Source of the DNA: VAZQ01 sp963739175
GTDB taxonomy: Bacteria; Pseudomonadota; Alphaproteobacteria; Rhizobiales; Xanthobacteraceae
Reading direction: 5' to 3'
Assembly (NCBI GenBank): GCA_963739175.1
Contig: CAVTZH010000009.1
Span: 1,116,001 to 1,180,000, forward strand
Length of the DNA stretch: 64,000 nt
Shown: positions 34,483 through 43,144 of the stretch, in pieces
How positions within the stretch are numbered: position 1 is the first letter of the stretch
Layout: each line of letters starts with the position of its first letter
Notes under the pieces: model-generated
Databases searched by the model: none
The model's input: the letters and a program-made list of their open reading frames with translations, nothing else
What the model was told of the DNA's origin: nothing
Program-made: the position numbers and the translations under genes

Positions 34483-35459
34483 GCAACGAAGAGCTGAACG
34501 CGCTCGCCGCGGAATACGTGCTCGGCACGCTCGACTACGAGGAGCGCAAAGGCGCGACCGCGCTGCTCGAAGTCGATCCGACCTTCCGCGGCATCGTGCG
34601 CATCTGGGAGCGGCGGTTCGGCGATCTGCATCTGATGGTCGAGGCGGTCGAGCCCGGTCCGCAGCTTTGGCTGCGCATCAAGCCGAAGATGGCCACCGTC
34701 GAGCAGATCGCGCTGGCGATTCCGTCGCATGTCGAGGAGCGGCGTACCGCTGCGGCCGCTGCTACGCCGGCAGCGGAGCCGGCGCCACCGACCGCGCCGG
34801 CGGTTGCGGCGCCACCCACCGCGCCGGCGGTGGACGCACCACCTGCCGAGCCAAAAGCCGACGCGGCGGTTGCAGAGAGCACAGCGCCGGCCGATGCGTC
34901 GCCGCTGGGCGAGGGCGCACCCGCCGAGGCCAAGCTTCCCGAAACAAAGCCTGCCGAAACAAAGCCTCCCGAAACCACGCCTGGCGAAACCACGCCCGCT
35001 GACGCAAAGCCAACCGAGGCGCCGCCCGCCGTCGTCGAAGCCGAGCTCAAGCTCGCGGAGCTGGCGGCGCTGCTGCCGGTCACGGGCGATCAGAGCCGCG
35101 GCGCGGCGGAAGGGACGGCGGCGCCAGCCGAGCCGGTGCCGGAAGACGGGCTGCACACCCATGCTCCCGATCTCGTCCCGCGCGGCTTTGTGCCGCCGGT
35201 GCCGATGAGCACGCGCGGCACGCCGGCGGTTGTGGAGGTGCCGGTCGTCCAAAAGGGCGGTCGCGGCTGGATGGCGGCGACCTTGGCGATGGCCTTGATC
35301 GCGGTGGCGCTCGCCGGGCTGATCAGCGCCTGGCGGTTCTTCCCCGAGCGGCTGCCGGCGCAACTGCGGGCCAACACGCTGCTCAACCCGACCACGAGCG
35401 CTGCCCAGCCGGCCCCGAAAGTGACACCACGGCCGAAGCTCGCGCCATTTGACGAATAA
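34467..35459 (+). CDS. membrane anti-sigma factor (RskA-like) with long Pro/Ala/Thr-rich linker
   Basis: 330 residues. The N-terminal sigma-binding part reads LAAEYVLGTLDYEERKGATA, WERRFGDLHLMVE, WLRIKPKM, the same pattern as the anti-sigma at 43629-44363. Residues about 90-260 are a low-complexity linker with repeats such as ETKPAETKPPETTPGETT. One membrane helix follows near residues 268-288 (WMAATLAMALIAVALAGLIS), with a short extracytoplasmic tail. It lacks the globular RskA domain of the other anti-sigma, so the signal it senses must be read differently. Confidence 0.85.
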   Translation: MPDVVSNEELNALAAEYVLGTLDYEERKGATALLEVDPTFRGIVRIWERRFGDLHLMVEAVEPGPQLWLRIKPKMATVEQIALAIPSHVEERRTAAAAATPAAEPAPPTAPAVAAPPTAPAVDAPPAEPKADAAVAESTAPADASPLGEGAPAEAKLPETKPAETKPPETTPGETTPADAKPTEAPPAVVEAELKLAELAALLPVTGDQSRGAAEGTAAPAEPVPEDGLHTHAPDLVPRGFVPPVPMSTRGTPAVVEVPVVQKGGRGWMAATLAMALIAVALAGLISAWRFFPERLPAQLRANTLLNPTTSAAQPAPKVTPRPKLAPFDE

Positions 35460-35473
35460 TCCCCGAAATAAAT

Positions 35474-35505
35474 AGGCCGACCCCAAAATGCATCGGGGCC
35501 GGCCT
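35474..35505. terminator. terminator between convergent genes
   Basis: AGGCCGACCCC and GGGGCCGGCCT form a stem with one mismatch around AAAATGCATC. It stands between the stop of the anti-sigma gene (+) and that of the small exported protein gene (-) and could end both transcripts. Confidence 0.75.
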
Positions 35506-35529
35506 GAAAACCTTAGGATTCCAAACGGA

Positions 35530-35739
35530 TCAGCGAACCGTATTGCTGTCGGTCGTCGCAGCCGTGACCGGCACGGTGGCCTTGACCACGGTAGCTTGCA
35601 GCCCACTGGCCGTAACGGTGCCGTCGGTGACGCGCGCCGCGATGCCGACGCCGGCAACCATCGTCGCGCAAACCAGCGCCACAACCACGATCTTGAGGTG
35701 GGTCATCCGATCCGCAGTGAACATCGAGGAGTTGTTCAT
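35530..35739 (-). CDS. small secreted or membrane-anchored protein
   Basis: 69 residues from ATG 35739, chosen because GGGAGGAAGCC stands right before it. The sequence has a basic-hydrophobic stretch HLKIVVVALVCATMVAGVGI (signal or single anchor) then a Thr/Val-rich tail (TVTASGLQATVVKATVPVTA). Function unknown; short proteins like this recur in bradyrhizobial genomes. A GGAAC-N17-GTT sequence 160-185 nt upstream resembles an EcfG stress promoter. Confidence 0.7.
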   Translation of the reverse strand: MNNSSMFTADRMTHLKIVVVALVCATMVAGVGIAARVTDGTVTASGLQATVVKATVPVTAATTDSNTVR

Positions 35740-35900
35740 GGCTTCCTCCCGCGAGGGGGTCTTAAGGGTTGGTCGCGGCAACCCGTAAAAAGGTTCACGG
35801 CTCCTTACCGCCCTTCATACGAGCACTCAGGCACACAAGTTTCCGTCCGCACCCTCACGGGCACAGGCGGCCAGATCCCCCGATTTCACTGACGTTGGGT

Positions 35901-35925
35901 AACTTAGTGCCGCCCGAAAAGTTCC
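35901..35925 (-). promoter_or_regulatory. EcfG-type promoter candidate
   Basis: On the minus strand GGAAC is followed after 17 nt by GTTAC, close to the EcfG consensus GGAAC-N16/17-CGTT of the general stress response in alphaproteobacteria. It would drive the small secreted protein gene with a leader of about 150 nt. The C before GTT is missing, so this is tentative. Confidence 0.35.
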
Positions 35926-36044
35926 TAAAGAGCTGGTAACGACTCTCACGAAACATTGAACGATCCGGCCTGGCGCCTGGCGTTTGACTTTGAGTTCCGC
36001 CCTGCGCAAAAACGCGGCAGAATTCCTCCAAGAACAAGGTCAAA

Positions 36045-37301
36045 ATGACCGTTACTGCTGCTCCCGCCGATCGTGTTGCCCGCAAATCCTTCAAGGAAGT
36101 CTGGCTCATCACCATCGGGCACTCGCTAACCCATTGGTATCCAGCGACTTTCTATCTGCTTCTGCCGCTGATCGGGAACGAGCTGGGGCTGAGCTATCTG
36201 CAAATCGGCTCGATCCTGACCACCCAGGCGCTCGCCGGCGCCGTCTCCAACATCCCGGGCGGCCTGTTCGTCGATTCCGTGGGCCGCAAAGGCCTGCTGA
36301 TGGCGGTGTCGCTGTTCTGGATCGGCGCGCCCTACCTGCTGATGGGCTTCAGCCACGACTACTGGCTGCTGTTGACCTGCGCCGCCCTGGTCGGCATCGG
36401 CAACAATCTCTGGCACCCGACCGCGATCCCGCTGCTGGCGCAGCGCTACCCTGACCGCAAGGGCCTGGTCGTGTCGATCCACGGCATGGGCGGCAATGTC
36501 GGCGACGCGCTCGCGCCGCTGGTCGCAGGCGCGCTGCTCGCGGTGCTGAGCTGGCGCGAGGTGGTGATCATCAACATCATCCCCGGCGTCGTGATGGCGG
36601 TGGTGCTGCTGGTGCTGCTCGGCCGCACGCTGACGGCCGGCGATCCCGCGGCGACGCTTCCGGCGCCGAAGCGCACGCTTGCCGAGACGCTGCGCGACTT
36701 CAAGCCGCTGCTCGCCAACCGCACGCTGATCTTCCTGTGCGCGGGCTCGGTATTCCGCTCGATGACGCATGGCGGGCTGATGACGTTCCTGCCGCTCTAT
36801 CTCGCGACCGACATGGGCTATGCGCCGTTCTGGATCGGCGCCTGCATGGCGGCGCTGCAGACCGCCGGCTTCATCGCGTGCCCGATCGCGGGGCATCTTT
36901 CGGACAAGATGGGCCGCCGCCAGATCGTCATGAGCAGCATGGCGATGACCGCGGTGATCATCGCGGCGATGATCGTCGCCGGCGGCTCGAGCACCTTCGT
37001 GTTCTTCATCGCGTTCCTCGGGTTCTTCTTCTTCTCGACCCGGGCGGTGCTGCAGGCTTGGCTGCTTGACGCCACCCCGCCGAACATGGGCGGCTCCTCG
37101 ATCGGCGTGCTGTTCGCGATCCAGTCGCTCGGCTCGAGCATCGGCCCGCTGGTCTGCGGCCTGATCGCCGACCGTTACGGCCTGCTCGCGACCTTCTATT
37201 TCCTGGTCGGCACCATCATCGTCGCCAACATGCTGATCTTCTTCACGCCGGTGGTCGAGCGTGACGAGAAGGTGCGGTTCGCCGGCCAGCCGGCGGAGTA
37301 G
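36045..37301 (+). CDS. MFS transporter (fosmidomycin-resistance-like)
   Basis: 418 residues with about twelve membrane segments. Family signs: GHSLTHWYPATFYLLLPLIG in helix 1, GGLFVDSVGRKGLLM (MFS loop 2-3 motif), and IAGHLSDKMGRRQIVM as its second-half copy. NLWHPTAIPLLAQRYPDRKG followed by GMGGNVGDALAP matches the Fsr/fosmidomycin-resistance branch. It exports or imports a small molecule across the inner membrane with protons; the substrate is not predictable. It stands alone, with a 305-nt upstream gap in which only the EcfG-like promoter of the divergent gene was noticed. Confidence 0.88.
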   Translation: MTVTAAPADRVARKSFKEVWLITIGHSLTHWYPATFYLLLPLIGNELGLSYLQIGSILTTQALAGAVSNIPGGLFVDSVGRKGLLMAVSLFWIGAPYLLMGFSHDYWLLLTCAALVGIGNNLWHPTAIPLLAQRYPDRKGLVVSIHGMGGNVGDALAPLVAGALLAVLSWREVVIINIIPGVVMAVVLLVLLGRTLTAGDPAATLPAPKRTLAETLRDFKPLLANRTLIFLCAGSVFRSMTHGGLMTFLPLYLATDMGYAPFWIGACMAALQTAGFIACPIAGHLSDKMGRRQIVMSSMAMTAVIIAAMIVAGGSSTFVFFIAFLGFFFFSTRAVLQAWLLDATPPNMGGSSIGVLFAIQSLGSSIGPLVCGLIADRYGLLATFYFLVGTIIVANMLIFFTPVVERDEKVRFAGQPAE

Positions 37302-37308
37302 CGGGAAT

Positions 37309-37413
37309 TCAGGCGGCGGCTTTCGATGTGTCGTCGCGGACCTCCTCCCAAGATCCACTTTTCCCGAGGCGTTCGAAATCCTTGGGATCGTGCAGTCTAA
37401 GCGTGGCAATCAT
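37309..37413 (-). CDS. possible small ORF or remnant, 34 residues
   Basis: From ATG 37413 the minus strand reads MIATLRLHDPKDF and then ERLGKSGSWEEVRDDTSKAAA before a TGA. The composition is protein-like (charged, amphipathic), but there is no clear ribosome site and no known family. It could be the tail of a lost gene. The rest of 37414-37730 (317 nt) shows nothing I can assign. Confidence 0.3.
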   Translation of the reverse strand: MIATLRLHDPKDFERLGKSGSWEEVRDDTSKAAA

Positions 37414-37730
37414 CTTTTAAAAACAGCCGTTTCCATTGCAGTCGCGCTCCCGTTTCAACATGTGGTCTTGGACGGGCCGAAGCCGCAAATTGTTCAAACC
37501 CTGGAACACTATTGTTTGATCGACGGTGTTGGAAGCGAGCAAAAGCGAGTGTCGACGAAGGCTTAGCCTGTTCGGGCGAAGGACCGATTAGAAATTTTCC
37601 GTCACGGCGCTGAAGAATTTTGCGATCTGCCCGTCTGAGCCGGCACGGACGAATTTTGTCCACCGTCAACCGGCGGCCCTGTCCGCCACAACCGCAATGG
37701 GAGCGGCGCCATCGGCGCCGAGGCTGACCT

Positions 37731-38606
37731 ATGGCCATCTTTAACGACGCGACCGCGGGCAATGACATGCGAACTGGTCCACTCTTCGAGGGGAACCAGT
37801 TCATCGGCTTTGGTATCGGCAGCGACACGCTCACCGGCGGAATCCGGTCTGACGTGTTCTTGATGTCTGTCGACGGCAACACCGACAGCATCAACGGCGG
37901 CTTCGGCATCGATCGTATCGACTACAGCAATTCCAGCCGCGCGCTGACAATCGCGCTCGACGCGGGTTCGGTGACGTCGAAATTCTTCACCGGTTTTCAG
38001 CCGGGGCCGTTCGGGTCGACCATGCCGGTCTATGAGACCAAGACGGTCGCCACGCTGGCCGGTATCGAGGATGTTGTCGGGTCGGCGTTCGGTGACTCCA
38101 TCACCGGCAACGGTGTAGCCAACACGTTGGATGGCGGCGCCGGCAACGACTCGATCTTCGGGCTTGCAGGCAACGACACGCTGATTGGCGGCGCCGGCGA
38201 CGATACCCTCGACGGCGGCAGCAACGACGACCTGCTGTTCGGCGGCAGCGGCCGCGACACCCTGACCGGCGGTGCCGGCTCTGACACGTTCCTGTTCACC
38301 AACATTTCCGACATAGCGCTGGGTGACGGTCCAGGTGACGATATCCTGGATTTCGAACGTGGCATCGACCGGATCGATCTCTCGGGCATCGACGCCAATG
38401 TGAATGCCGCAGGCAACCAGGCGTTCGTTATCGTCGGCGAATTCACCAGCAGCGCCGGACAGCTGAAGGCCATCCCGCAGTGGCGTGGCGACGGCCAGGC
38501 CTGGCTGATGGATGTCGACGGCGACGGCGCCGCTGATGGTCGAATCATGGTGCACACCACCGACGGGCTGGGTACCTTCCTGACCAGCAGCGACTTTATC
38601 CTCTGA
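37731..38606 (+). CDS. RTX-type calcium-binding protein
   Basis: 291 residues with no N-terminal signal peptide. The middle carries about six nonapeptide RTX repeats (GGAGNDSIFGLAGNDTLIGG, GGAGDDTLDGGSNDD, GGAGSDTF), which fold into a calcium-loaded beta-roll. The C-terminal part (GDDILDFERGIDRIDLSGID, SGQLKA..., DGRIMVHTTDGLGTFLTSSD, FIL end) matches the M10-peptidase-type/secretion region used by type I secretion. No type I ABC or membrane-fusion gene is in the window. No catalytic domain is visible. Confidence 0.85.
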   Translation: MAIFNDATAGNDMRTGPLFEGNQFIGFGIGSDTLTGGIRSDVFLMSVDGNTDSINGGFGIDRIDYSNSSRALTIALDAGSVTSKFFTGFQPGPFGSTMPVYETKTVATLAGIEDVVGSAFGDSITGNGVANTLDGGAGNDSIFGLAGNDTLIGGAGDDTLDGGSNDDLLFGGSGRDTLTGGAGSDTFLFTNISDIALGDGPGDDILDFERGIDRIDLSGIDANVNAAGNQAFVIVGEFTSSAGQLKAIPQWRGDGQAWLMDVDGDGAADGRIMVHTTDGLGTFLTSSDFIL

Positions 38607-38768
38607 TTTTTGCGTGCCACGGAATTAGAATAACCATTGGCCTCCTCTCGTTCAGCGTGTCGCTGCATCAGGGAGGCCATTGGCTGCCCATGGAGGAACC
38701 GTAGACGGCACAAGCATGACTTCGCGCCGCTCAATCGTGCGTGTGTGCGCGGACCGTTCGCTGTTCGC

Positions 38769-40880
38769 TCAGATGCTGCCCACGGTCTTGAGCCTCGCGC
38801 GCGGGTGGATTTCCGCCTGCGAGAGCACCGGGGTCTGGGAGCGGAAGCGCTCCACGATGCCGCGCACGAACGGCCGCGCCGACGCCGAGGTGACCAGCAC
38901 CGGCGCCTCGCCGTTGCGGGCGGCGTCCTCGAAGCGCTCGCGCACGATGGTGATGAATTCCGTGAGGCGAGACGGCTGCATCGCCAGCGTGCGGTCGTCG
39001 CCCTGGCCGATGATCGACTCGGCGAAATTCTGCTCCCAGCGCGCGGTGAGCGCGATGATCGGCAGGTGGCCGGCCGCGGTCGTGTATTGCGCGCAGAGCT
39101 GGCGCGCGAGCCGCGCCCGCACGTGCTCGACCAGCGACGCCGGATTGCGCGTGAACGCGATGCCGTCGGCGATGCCTTCGAGGATGGTGGGCAGGTCGCG
39201 GATCGACACCCGCTCCGCCAGCAGCAATTGCAGCACGCGCTGGATGCCGGAGACCGAGACCTGCGACGGCACGATGTCCTTGACCAGCTCGGCCTGCTCC
39301 TTCGGCAGCTCCTTGATCAGCTTGTTGACCTCGGCATAGGAGATCAGCTCGGAGACGTTGGCCTTGATCAGCTCGGTCAAGTGCGTCGACATCACGGTGG
39401 CGGCGTCGACGACGGTGTAGCCCTTGATCGCGGCGTCTTCCTTGAGCGCGGCGTCGATCCAGGTGGCGGGCAGGCCGAAGGTCGGCTCGGCGGTATGCAC
39501 GCCGGGCAGCGTCACCTGCGCGCCGGTCGGGTCCATCACCATGTACTGGCCCGGCCAGATGCGGCCGTTGCCGGCATCCACTTCCTTGATCTTGATGATG
39601 TAGCTGTTGGCGTCGAGCTGCACGTTGTCGAGGATGCGCACCGACGGCATCACGAAGCCCATCTCCATCGCGAGCGAGCGCCGCAGCGCCTTGATCTGCT
39701 CGGTGAGGCGGTCGGTGCCGTCGGGCGAATTGACCAGCGGCAACAGCGCGTAGCCGAGCTCGATCTTGAGATCGTCGATCTTGAGCGCGGTCGAGATCGG
39801 CTCCTCGATCGGCGCCGCGGGCGCCGCCGCTTCGGCCGCCTTGGTCACGTCGACCGCGGCCTGCTTCTTCTTCTTGTCGACGTACCAGGCCAGCGCCCCG
39901 GCGCCGCCGCCCAGCAGCAGGAACGGGATCGCCGGAATGCCCGGCAGCGCCGCCATCACGATCATCACCGCCGCCGACATGCCGAGCGCCTTGGGGTAGC
40001 CGGAGAACTGCGTCATCAGCGCCTTGTCGGCCGCGCCCGCGACGCCGGCCTTGGACACCAGCAGGCCGGCCGCCATCGAGACGATCAGCGCCGGCACCTG
40101 CGTGACCAGGCCGTCGCCGACCGTCAGCAGCGTGTAGGTGCGTGCCGCTTCCGCGAACGGCATGCCCTGCTGGGCGATGCCGATGATCATGCCGCCGATG
40201 ATGTTGATGAACACCACCAGCAGGCCCGCGATGGCGTCGCCGCGCACGAATTTCGAGGCGCCGTCCATGGCGCCGAAGAAGCCGGATTCGTCCTCGATCT
40301 CGCGGCGGCGCCGGCGCGCCTCCTCCTCGTTGATCAGCCCGGCCGAGAGGTCGGCGTCGATCGCCATCTGCTTGCCGGGCATGGCGTCCAAGTGGAAGCG
40401 CGCGGCGACTTCGGCGATGCGTCCCGAGCCCTTGGTGATGACCACGAAGTTCACGATCACCAGGATCGTGAACACGATCACGCCGATCACGAAATTGCCG
40501 CCCATCACGAAATTGCCGAACGCTTCGATGACGTGGCCGGCGGCGGCGGTGCCTTCGTGGCCGTGCGACAGGATCAGCCGCGTCGAGGCGAGGTTGAGCG
40601 CCAGCCGCAGCATGGTCGAGATCAGCAGCACGGTCGGGAAGGCGGAGAATTCGAGCGGCGCCTGGATGAACAGCGCCGTCATCAGGATCAGCACCGAGAA
40701 GATGATCGACAGCGCCAGCGCGAGGTCGAGCAGCATCGGCGGCAGCGGCAGGATCAGCACCACCAGGATCAGCATCACGCCGATCGCGAGCGCCAGGTCG
40801 CCGCGTTTGAGGATTGCACCGATCTCGCCGAGATTCGGCAGGTTGAATTTCGGTGCGCCCGCCGCCACTACGTCCGTCAT
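38769..40880 (-). CDS. flhA: flagellar export gate protein FlhA
   Basis: 703 residues from ATG 40880. The N-terminal half has about eight membrane helices; the cytoplasmic loop signature is AARFHLDAMPGKQMAIDADL followed by EEEARRRRREIEDESGFFGA. The C-terminal half is the soluble ring domain (GYALLPLVN..., VTLPGVHTAEPTFGLPATW, SRLTEFITIVRERFEDAARN). FlhA is the proton-driven core of the flagellar type III gate, docking FliJ and chaperones. A perfect CtrA box lies about 187-201 nt upstream. fliR and flhB, often next to flhA in relatives, are not here. Confidence 0.97.
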   Translation of the reverse strand: MTDVVAAGAPKFNLPNLGEIGAILKRGDLALAIGVMLILVVLILPLPPMLLDLALALSIIFSVLILMTALFIQAPLEFSAFPTVLLISTMLRLALNLASTRLILSHGHEGTAAAGHVIEAFGNFVMGGNFVIGVIVFTILVIVNFVVITKGSGRIAEVAARFHLDAMPGKQMAIDADLSAGLINEEEARRRRREIEDESGFFGAMDGASKFVRGDAIAGLLVVFINIIGGMIIGIAQQGMPFAEAARTYTLLTVGDGLVTQVPALIVSMAAGLLVSKAGVAGAADKALMTQFSGYPKALGMSAAVMIVMAALPGIPAIPFLLLGGGAGALAWYVDKKKKQAAVDVTKAAEAAAPAAPIEEPISTALKIDDLKIELGYALLPLVNSPDGTDRLTEQIKALRRSLAMEMGFVMPSVRILDNVQLDANSYIIKIKEVDAGNGRIWPGQYMVMDPTGAQVTLPGVHTAEPTFGLPATWIDAALKEDAAIKGYTVVDAATVMSTHLTELIKANVSELISYAEVNKLIKELPKEQAELVKDIVPSQVSVSGIQRVLQLLLAERVSIRDLPTILEGIADGIAFTRNPASLVEHVRARLARQLCAQYTTAAGHLPIIALTARWEQNFAESIIGQGDDRTLAMQPSRLTEFITIVRERFEDAARNGEAPVLVTSASARPFVRGIVERFRSQTPVLSQAEIHPRARLKTVGSI

Positions 40881-41066
40881 GGGTCCCCGCCGGGCCCGGT
40901 CATGGGCTCCGAATGATTGTTGAGCGGCAGAGAGGCCGCCGACTTGCGAGATTGGAACCGCGCCCGCTTCCACTGGGTGCCCTCGATTCCGGTGATTGAA
41001 GGAAAGTCAGCGCCTGTCGGAAAAAATTACCTCCCAGTCCCTGGGCAAGATTTGCCGTGCTTATGG

Positions 41067-41081
41067 TTAATCGGGGGTTAA
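41067..41081. promoter_or_regulatory. perfect CtrA box upstream of flhA
   Basis: TTAA-TCGGGGG-TTAA fits the CtrA consensus exactly; read on the flhA strand it continues TTAACCAT, the fuller form of the motif. The centre is about 194 nt before the flhA start. By base composition a perfect match is expected about 0.05 times in a window of this size. Confidence 0.7.
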
Positions 41082-41208
41082 GGGCGGTACTCCAAGGCCG
41101 CAATTTCCCCGACCGTGCGGCGTGAAAAGCGCATCGCAACACAACAAAGTAGATGAAGAAAACGGCGTGGGACCAGGCGTTTGCCGGCCTGCGGCTGGGC
41201 ACAAAGAT

Positions 41209-41234
41209 AGCCCGCTGCGTTGCCGCAGCGGGCT
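41209..41234. terminator. strong hairpin, possible terminator
   Basis: AGCCCGCTGCG and CGCAGCGGGCT pair perfectly around TTGC. On the + strand it is followed by TGTGG and on the - strand by ATCTTTGTG; neither is a long T run, so its role as a terminator is uncertain. Confidence 0.5.
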
Positions 41235-41362
41235 TGTGGCAAGGGCGACAGGACGGGGGGACAACCTGCCGCCTCGGGGGCCACGGGAGTGCCAGGAGAT
41301 ACGGGGCAGGGCAGGCGCGAGATGCACGCGCGCTCGCATGATGGGCGCCCCGCCGCGGCCCA

Positions 41363-41465
41363 ATCTTACAGCCGCGGTGGAGGGGTGTAAGATCGTCGAA
41401 AAGGACTAAACTATCAATTATATCATAGAGTTAAGTGCCGCATCTTACCGTCTTGCCGGTCTTAC
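41363..41465. promoter_or_regulatory. inverted and direct ATCTTAC motifs, possible operator
   Basis: ATCTTACA (41363-41370) is repeated inverted as TGTAAGAT (41386-41393), then directly as ATCTTAC (41442-41448) and TCTTACAG (41460-41467). An AT-rich patch sits between the pairs. The arrangement resembles a dimer-binding operator with extra half-sites before the gene at 41628. No cognate regulator is known. Confidence 0.35.
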
Positions 41466-41627
41466 AGCGCTCCGATGAGGCGGCCGTGTCCGACCCCGCT
41501 CGTCGAGGGCATCTAGACTATATTCCTATATCTTTGCCCAGTCAAGCCGCTTCATGGGATGCCGTGTAAGGGATAGCCGTGTGAGCGACGGATATCGCGT
41601 CTGCGACGCGACACTGGGAGTGCGGAA

Positions 41628-42069
41628 ATGCAACGAACGATCGCCGGTGTGACTTTGGCGGCAGCCCTCGTGGCGACAGCGGCTTCCGGCGCGCGTGCTG
41701 AAGGGCATCGAAGCCGGGCTCTGGCGCTCGATTCAGACTCCCACGATCAATGGGATCGCCGGCCCGCCGCGTGAAACATCGCGCTGCCTGCGCGCGGACG
41801 ACGTCGCCGATCTCAAGCGCACGTTCAGCCCGGTCTACGGCACCACCAATTCTGCATGCGAGCAGGTGGAGGACGAATTCACGCCGCAGCGCCTGAAATG
41901 GCGTCTGCAGTGCCGGGGCCAGCTCGACATGGACGTCGCCGGCGAGTTCGTCTTCGAGCGAACCAATCGTTACACCGCGACCATTGTCGCGAGCTCTTCC
42001 ATGCTCGGGAAGGTGATGCAGGAAGTGCACACGCGGATCGAGGCCGAGCGCGTGGGGGAGTGCAAGTAG
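41628..42069 (+). CDS. DUF3617 family exported protein, frameshifted
   Basis: About 146 residues. The ATG at 41628 with GGGAG upstream opens a signal peptide (MQRTIAGVTLAAALVATAAS, then GARA). One extra G near 41703 separates it from the mature domain GIEAGLWRSIQTPTINGIAG, with RCL, CEQVE, LQCRG cysteines and the GEFVFERTNRYTATI strand, the layout of DUF3617. The domain occurs in periplasmic proteins of unknown role. The downstream frame could alternatively begin at a GTG (41695) without a signal peptide, but the signal-peptide version is more natural. Confidence 0.7.
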
Positions 42070-42442
42070 CGACGGCCGTCAACGCGCTTTCACGTCGCGA
42101 AAGACCGGATGTCGCGCTCGGCCGCCGCTTCGCCGGCTGCGATGTCGGGGCCGTGCAGCACGGCATGGCCCATTGCTCCGAGCCAGTCGAGAGCGGCCTT
42201 TCCACCACCAATTCCGCAAACTTGCTGCCACCGGCCATTGCGCCGATCTGCCCCCCAAGGCCTTTCAACGTTGCCCAGTAGCATGGTCCGGTTTGCAATT
42301 CGACGGCCGCCAGACTAAATTCCAATTTACGGGCTGGTCACTGCGTCGCGGGGGCCGGCCCGGTTTCGACTCCGCCGCGCGGCAAACGCGAACGCGGCGC
42401 CGAGACCGGATCGATCGGACGCCTCTCGCGCAGAGATCGAAA
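42070..42442. other. 373-nt stretch without an assignable gene
   Basis: A minus-strand frame (42090-42284, 64 residues, ending GHAVLHGPDIAAGEAAAERD) and an overlapping one in another frame look weakly protein-like and might be two parts of one shifted small gene, but neither has a good start or known family. The 3' part should contain the promoter of the toxin-antitoxin operon. Confidence 0.3.
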
Positions 42443-43144
42443 ATGACTGTCAGCCGCAGGAACGCCGCCGCCAGCAACCGGGAGGCCGCCGCCTACACGC
42501 TTTCCGAGGCCGCGCATTACGTGCGGCTGCCTGCCGCCACGCTGCGTTCATGGGTCCTGGGTCGCCGGTATCCCACAGCCGGCGGCGGCGGCCAGTTTCC
42601 TCCGCTGATCCGGCCGGCTTCGCGACGGCCGCCCTTGCTCTCATTCTCCAACTTGATCGAGGCCCACGTGCTGCGCTCGTTGCGAGCCGAACATGGCGTG
42701 TCGATCAAGGCCGTGCGCAGCGCCCTCGGGTACGCTGAGAAGGAGCTTGGCATAGAGCGGCTTCTGTTGCGGCCGGAGCTGCGCACCGGCGCGGGCAAGG
42801 TGTTCCTTGATCGATACGGCGAATTGATCGAGCTGACAGCGTCCGGCCAGCTCGCCATGCGCCGGGTGTTTGACGAGCATCTGAAGCGGATTGAATGGGA
42901 CACGGCCAAATTTCCGGCGCGGCTCTATCCGTTCTTGTCGGCTTCCGCGCCAAGCGAAGCGCGCCCGATCGTTATCGATCCGCGCATTGCATTCGGCCGT
43001 CCGGTGGTTGGGCGCAAGGGCGTCTCCACCGCCATCATCGCCGAGCGCATCGACGCCGGCGAAACGGTGGAGGACGTCGCCGCCGATTATGAACTTCGCC
43101 CGCCGGAGGTCGAGCAGGCGGTCCTCTACGAGCGGGCAGCTTGA
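42443..43144 (+). CDS. antitoxin of VapB45 type (HTH + DUF433)
   Basis: 233 residues. The N-terminal MerR-like/HTH segment is AAAYTLSEAAHYVRLPAATL-RSWVLGRRYP; the C-terminal DUF433 part reads IVIDPRIAFGRPVVGRKGVS, then TAIIAERIDAGETVEDVAADYELRPPEVEQAV. Length and layout match the mycobacterial VapB45 group (about 240 residues), much longer than ordinary VapB. It should bind its own promoter and neutralise the PIN-like toxin encoded next, whose TTG start overlaps its stop (TTGA). Confidence 0.85.
   Translation: MTVSRRNAAASNREAAAYTLSEAAHYVRLPAATLRSWVLGRRYPTAGGGGQFPPLIRPASRRPPLLSFSNLIEAHVLRSLRAEHGVSIKAVRSALGYAEKELGIERLLLRPELRTGAGKVFLDRYGELIELTASGQLAMRRVFDEHLKRIEWDTAKFPARLYPFLSASAPSEARPIVIDPRIAFGRPVVGRKGVSTAIIAERIDAGETVEDVAADYELRPPEVEQAVLYERAA

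Larger units (their letters stand above)
40881..41627. other. 747-nt gene-free stretch upstream of flhA
   Basis: No convincing ORF on either strand. It holds the CtrA box (41067-41081), a strong hairpin (41209-41234), a group of TCTTAC motifs (41363-41465), and an AT-rich patch (about 41404-41436) that could be a promoter for the gene at 41628. The hairpin lies upstream of flhA on its strand, so it may end a transcript from the right or belong to an unseen small RNA. Confidence 0.5.

Noticed and set aside
37731..38606. RTX protein as part of a toxin operon with type I secretion genes
   Set aside because: Neither an RTX acyltransferase nor ABC/HlyD genes are in the window, and no toxin domain is visible.
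38637..40916. 759-codon frame antisense to flhA
   Set aside because: Arg/His/Asp-rich low-complexity translation that mirrors the GC-rich third positions of flhA; no start signal or domain. The same applies to the long frame antisense to the TPR gene (28716-30449) and the one antisense to fliK (60645-62093).
42090..42284. 64-residue minus-strand frame before the toxin-antitoxin operon
   Set aside because: No ribosome site or known domain; part of it fits another frame equally well, so it could not be supported as a gene.
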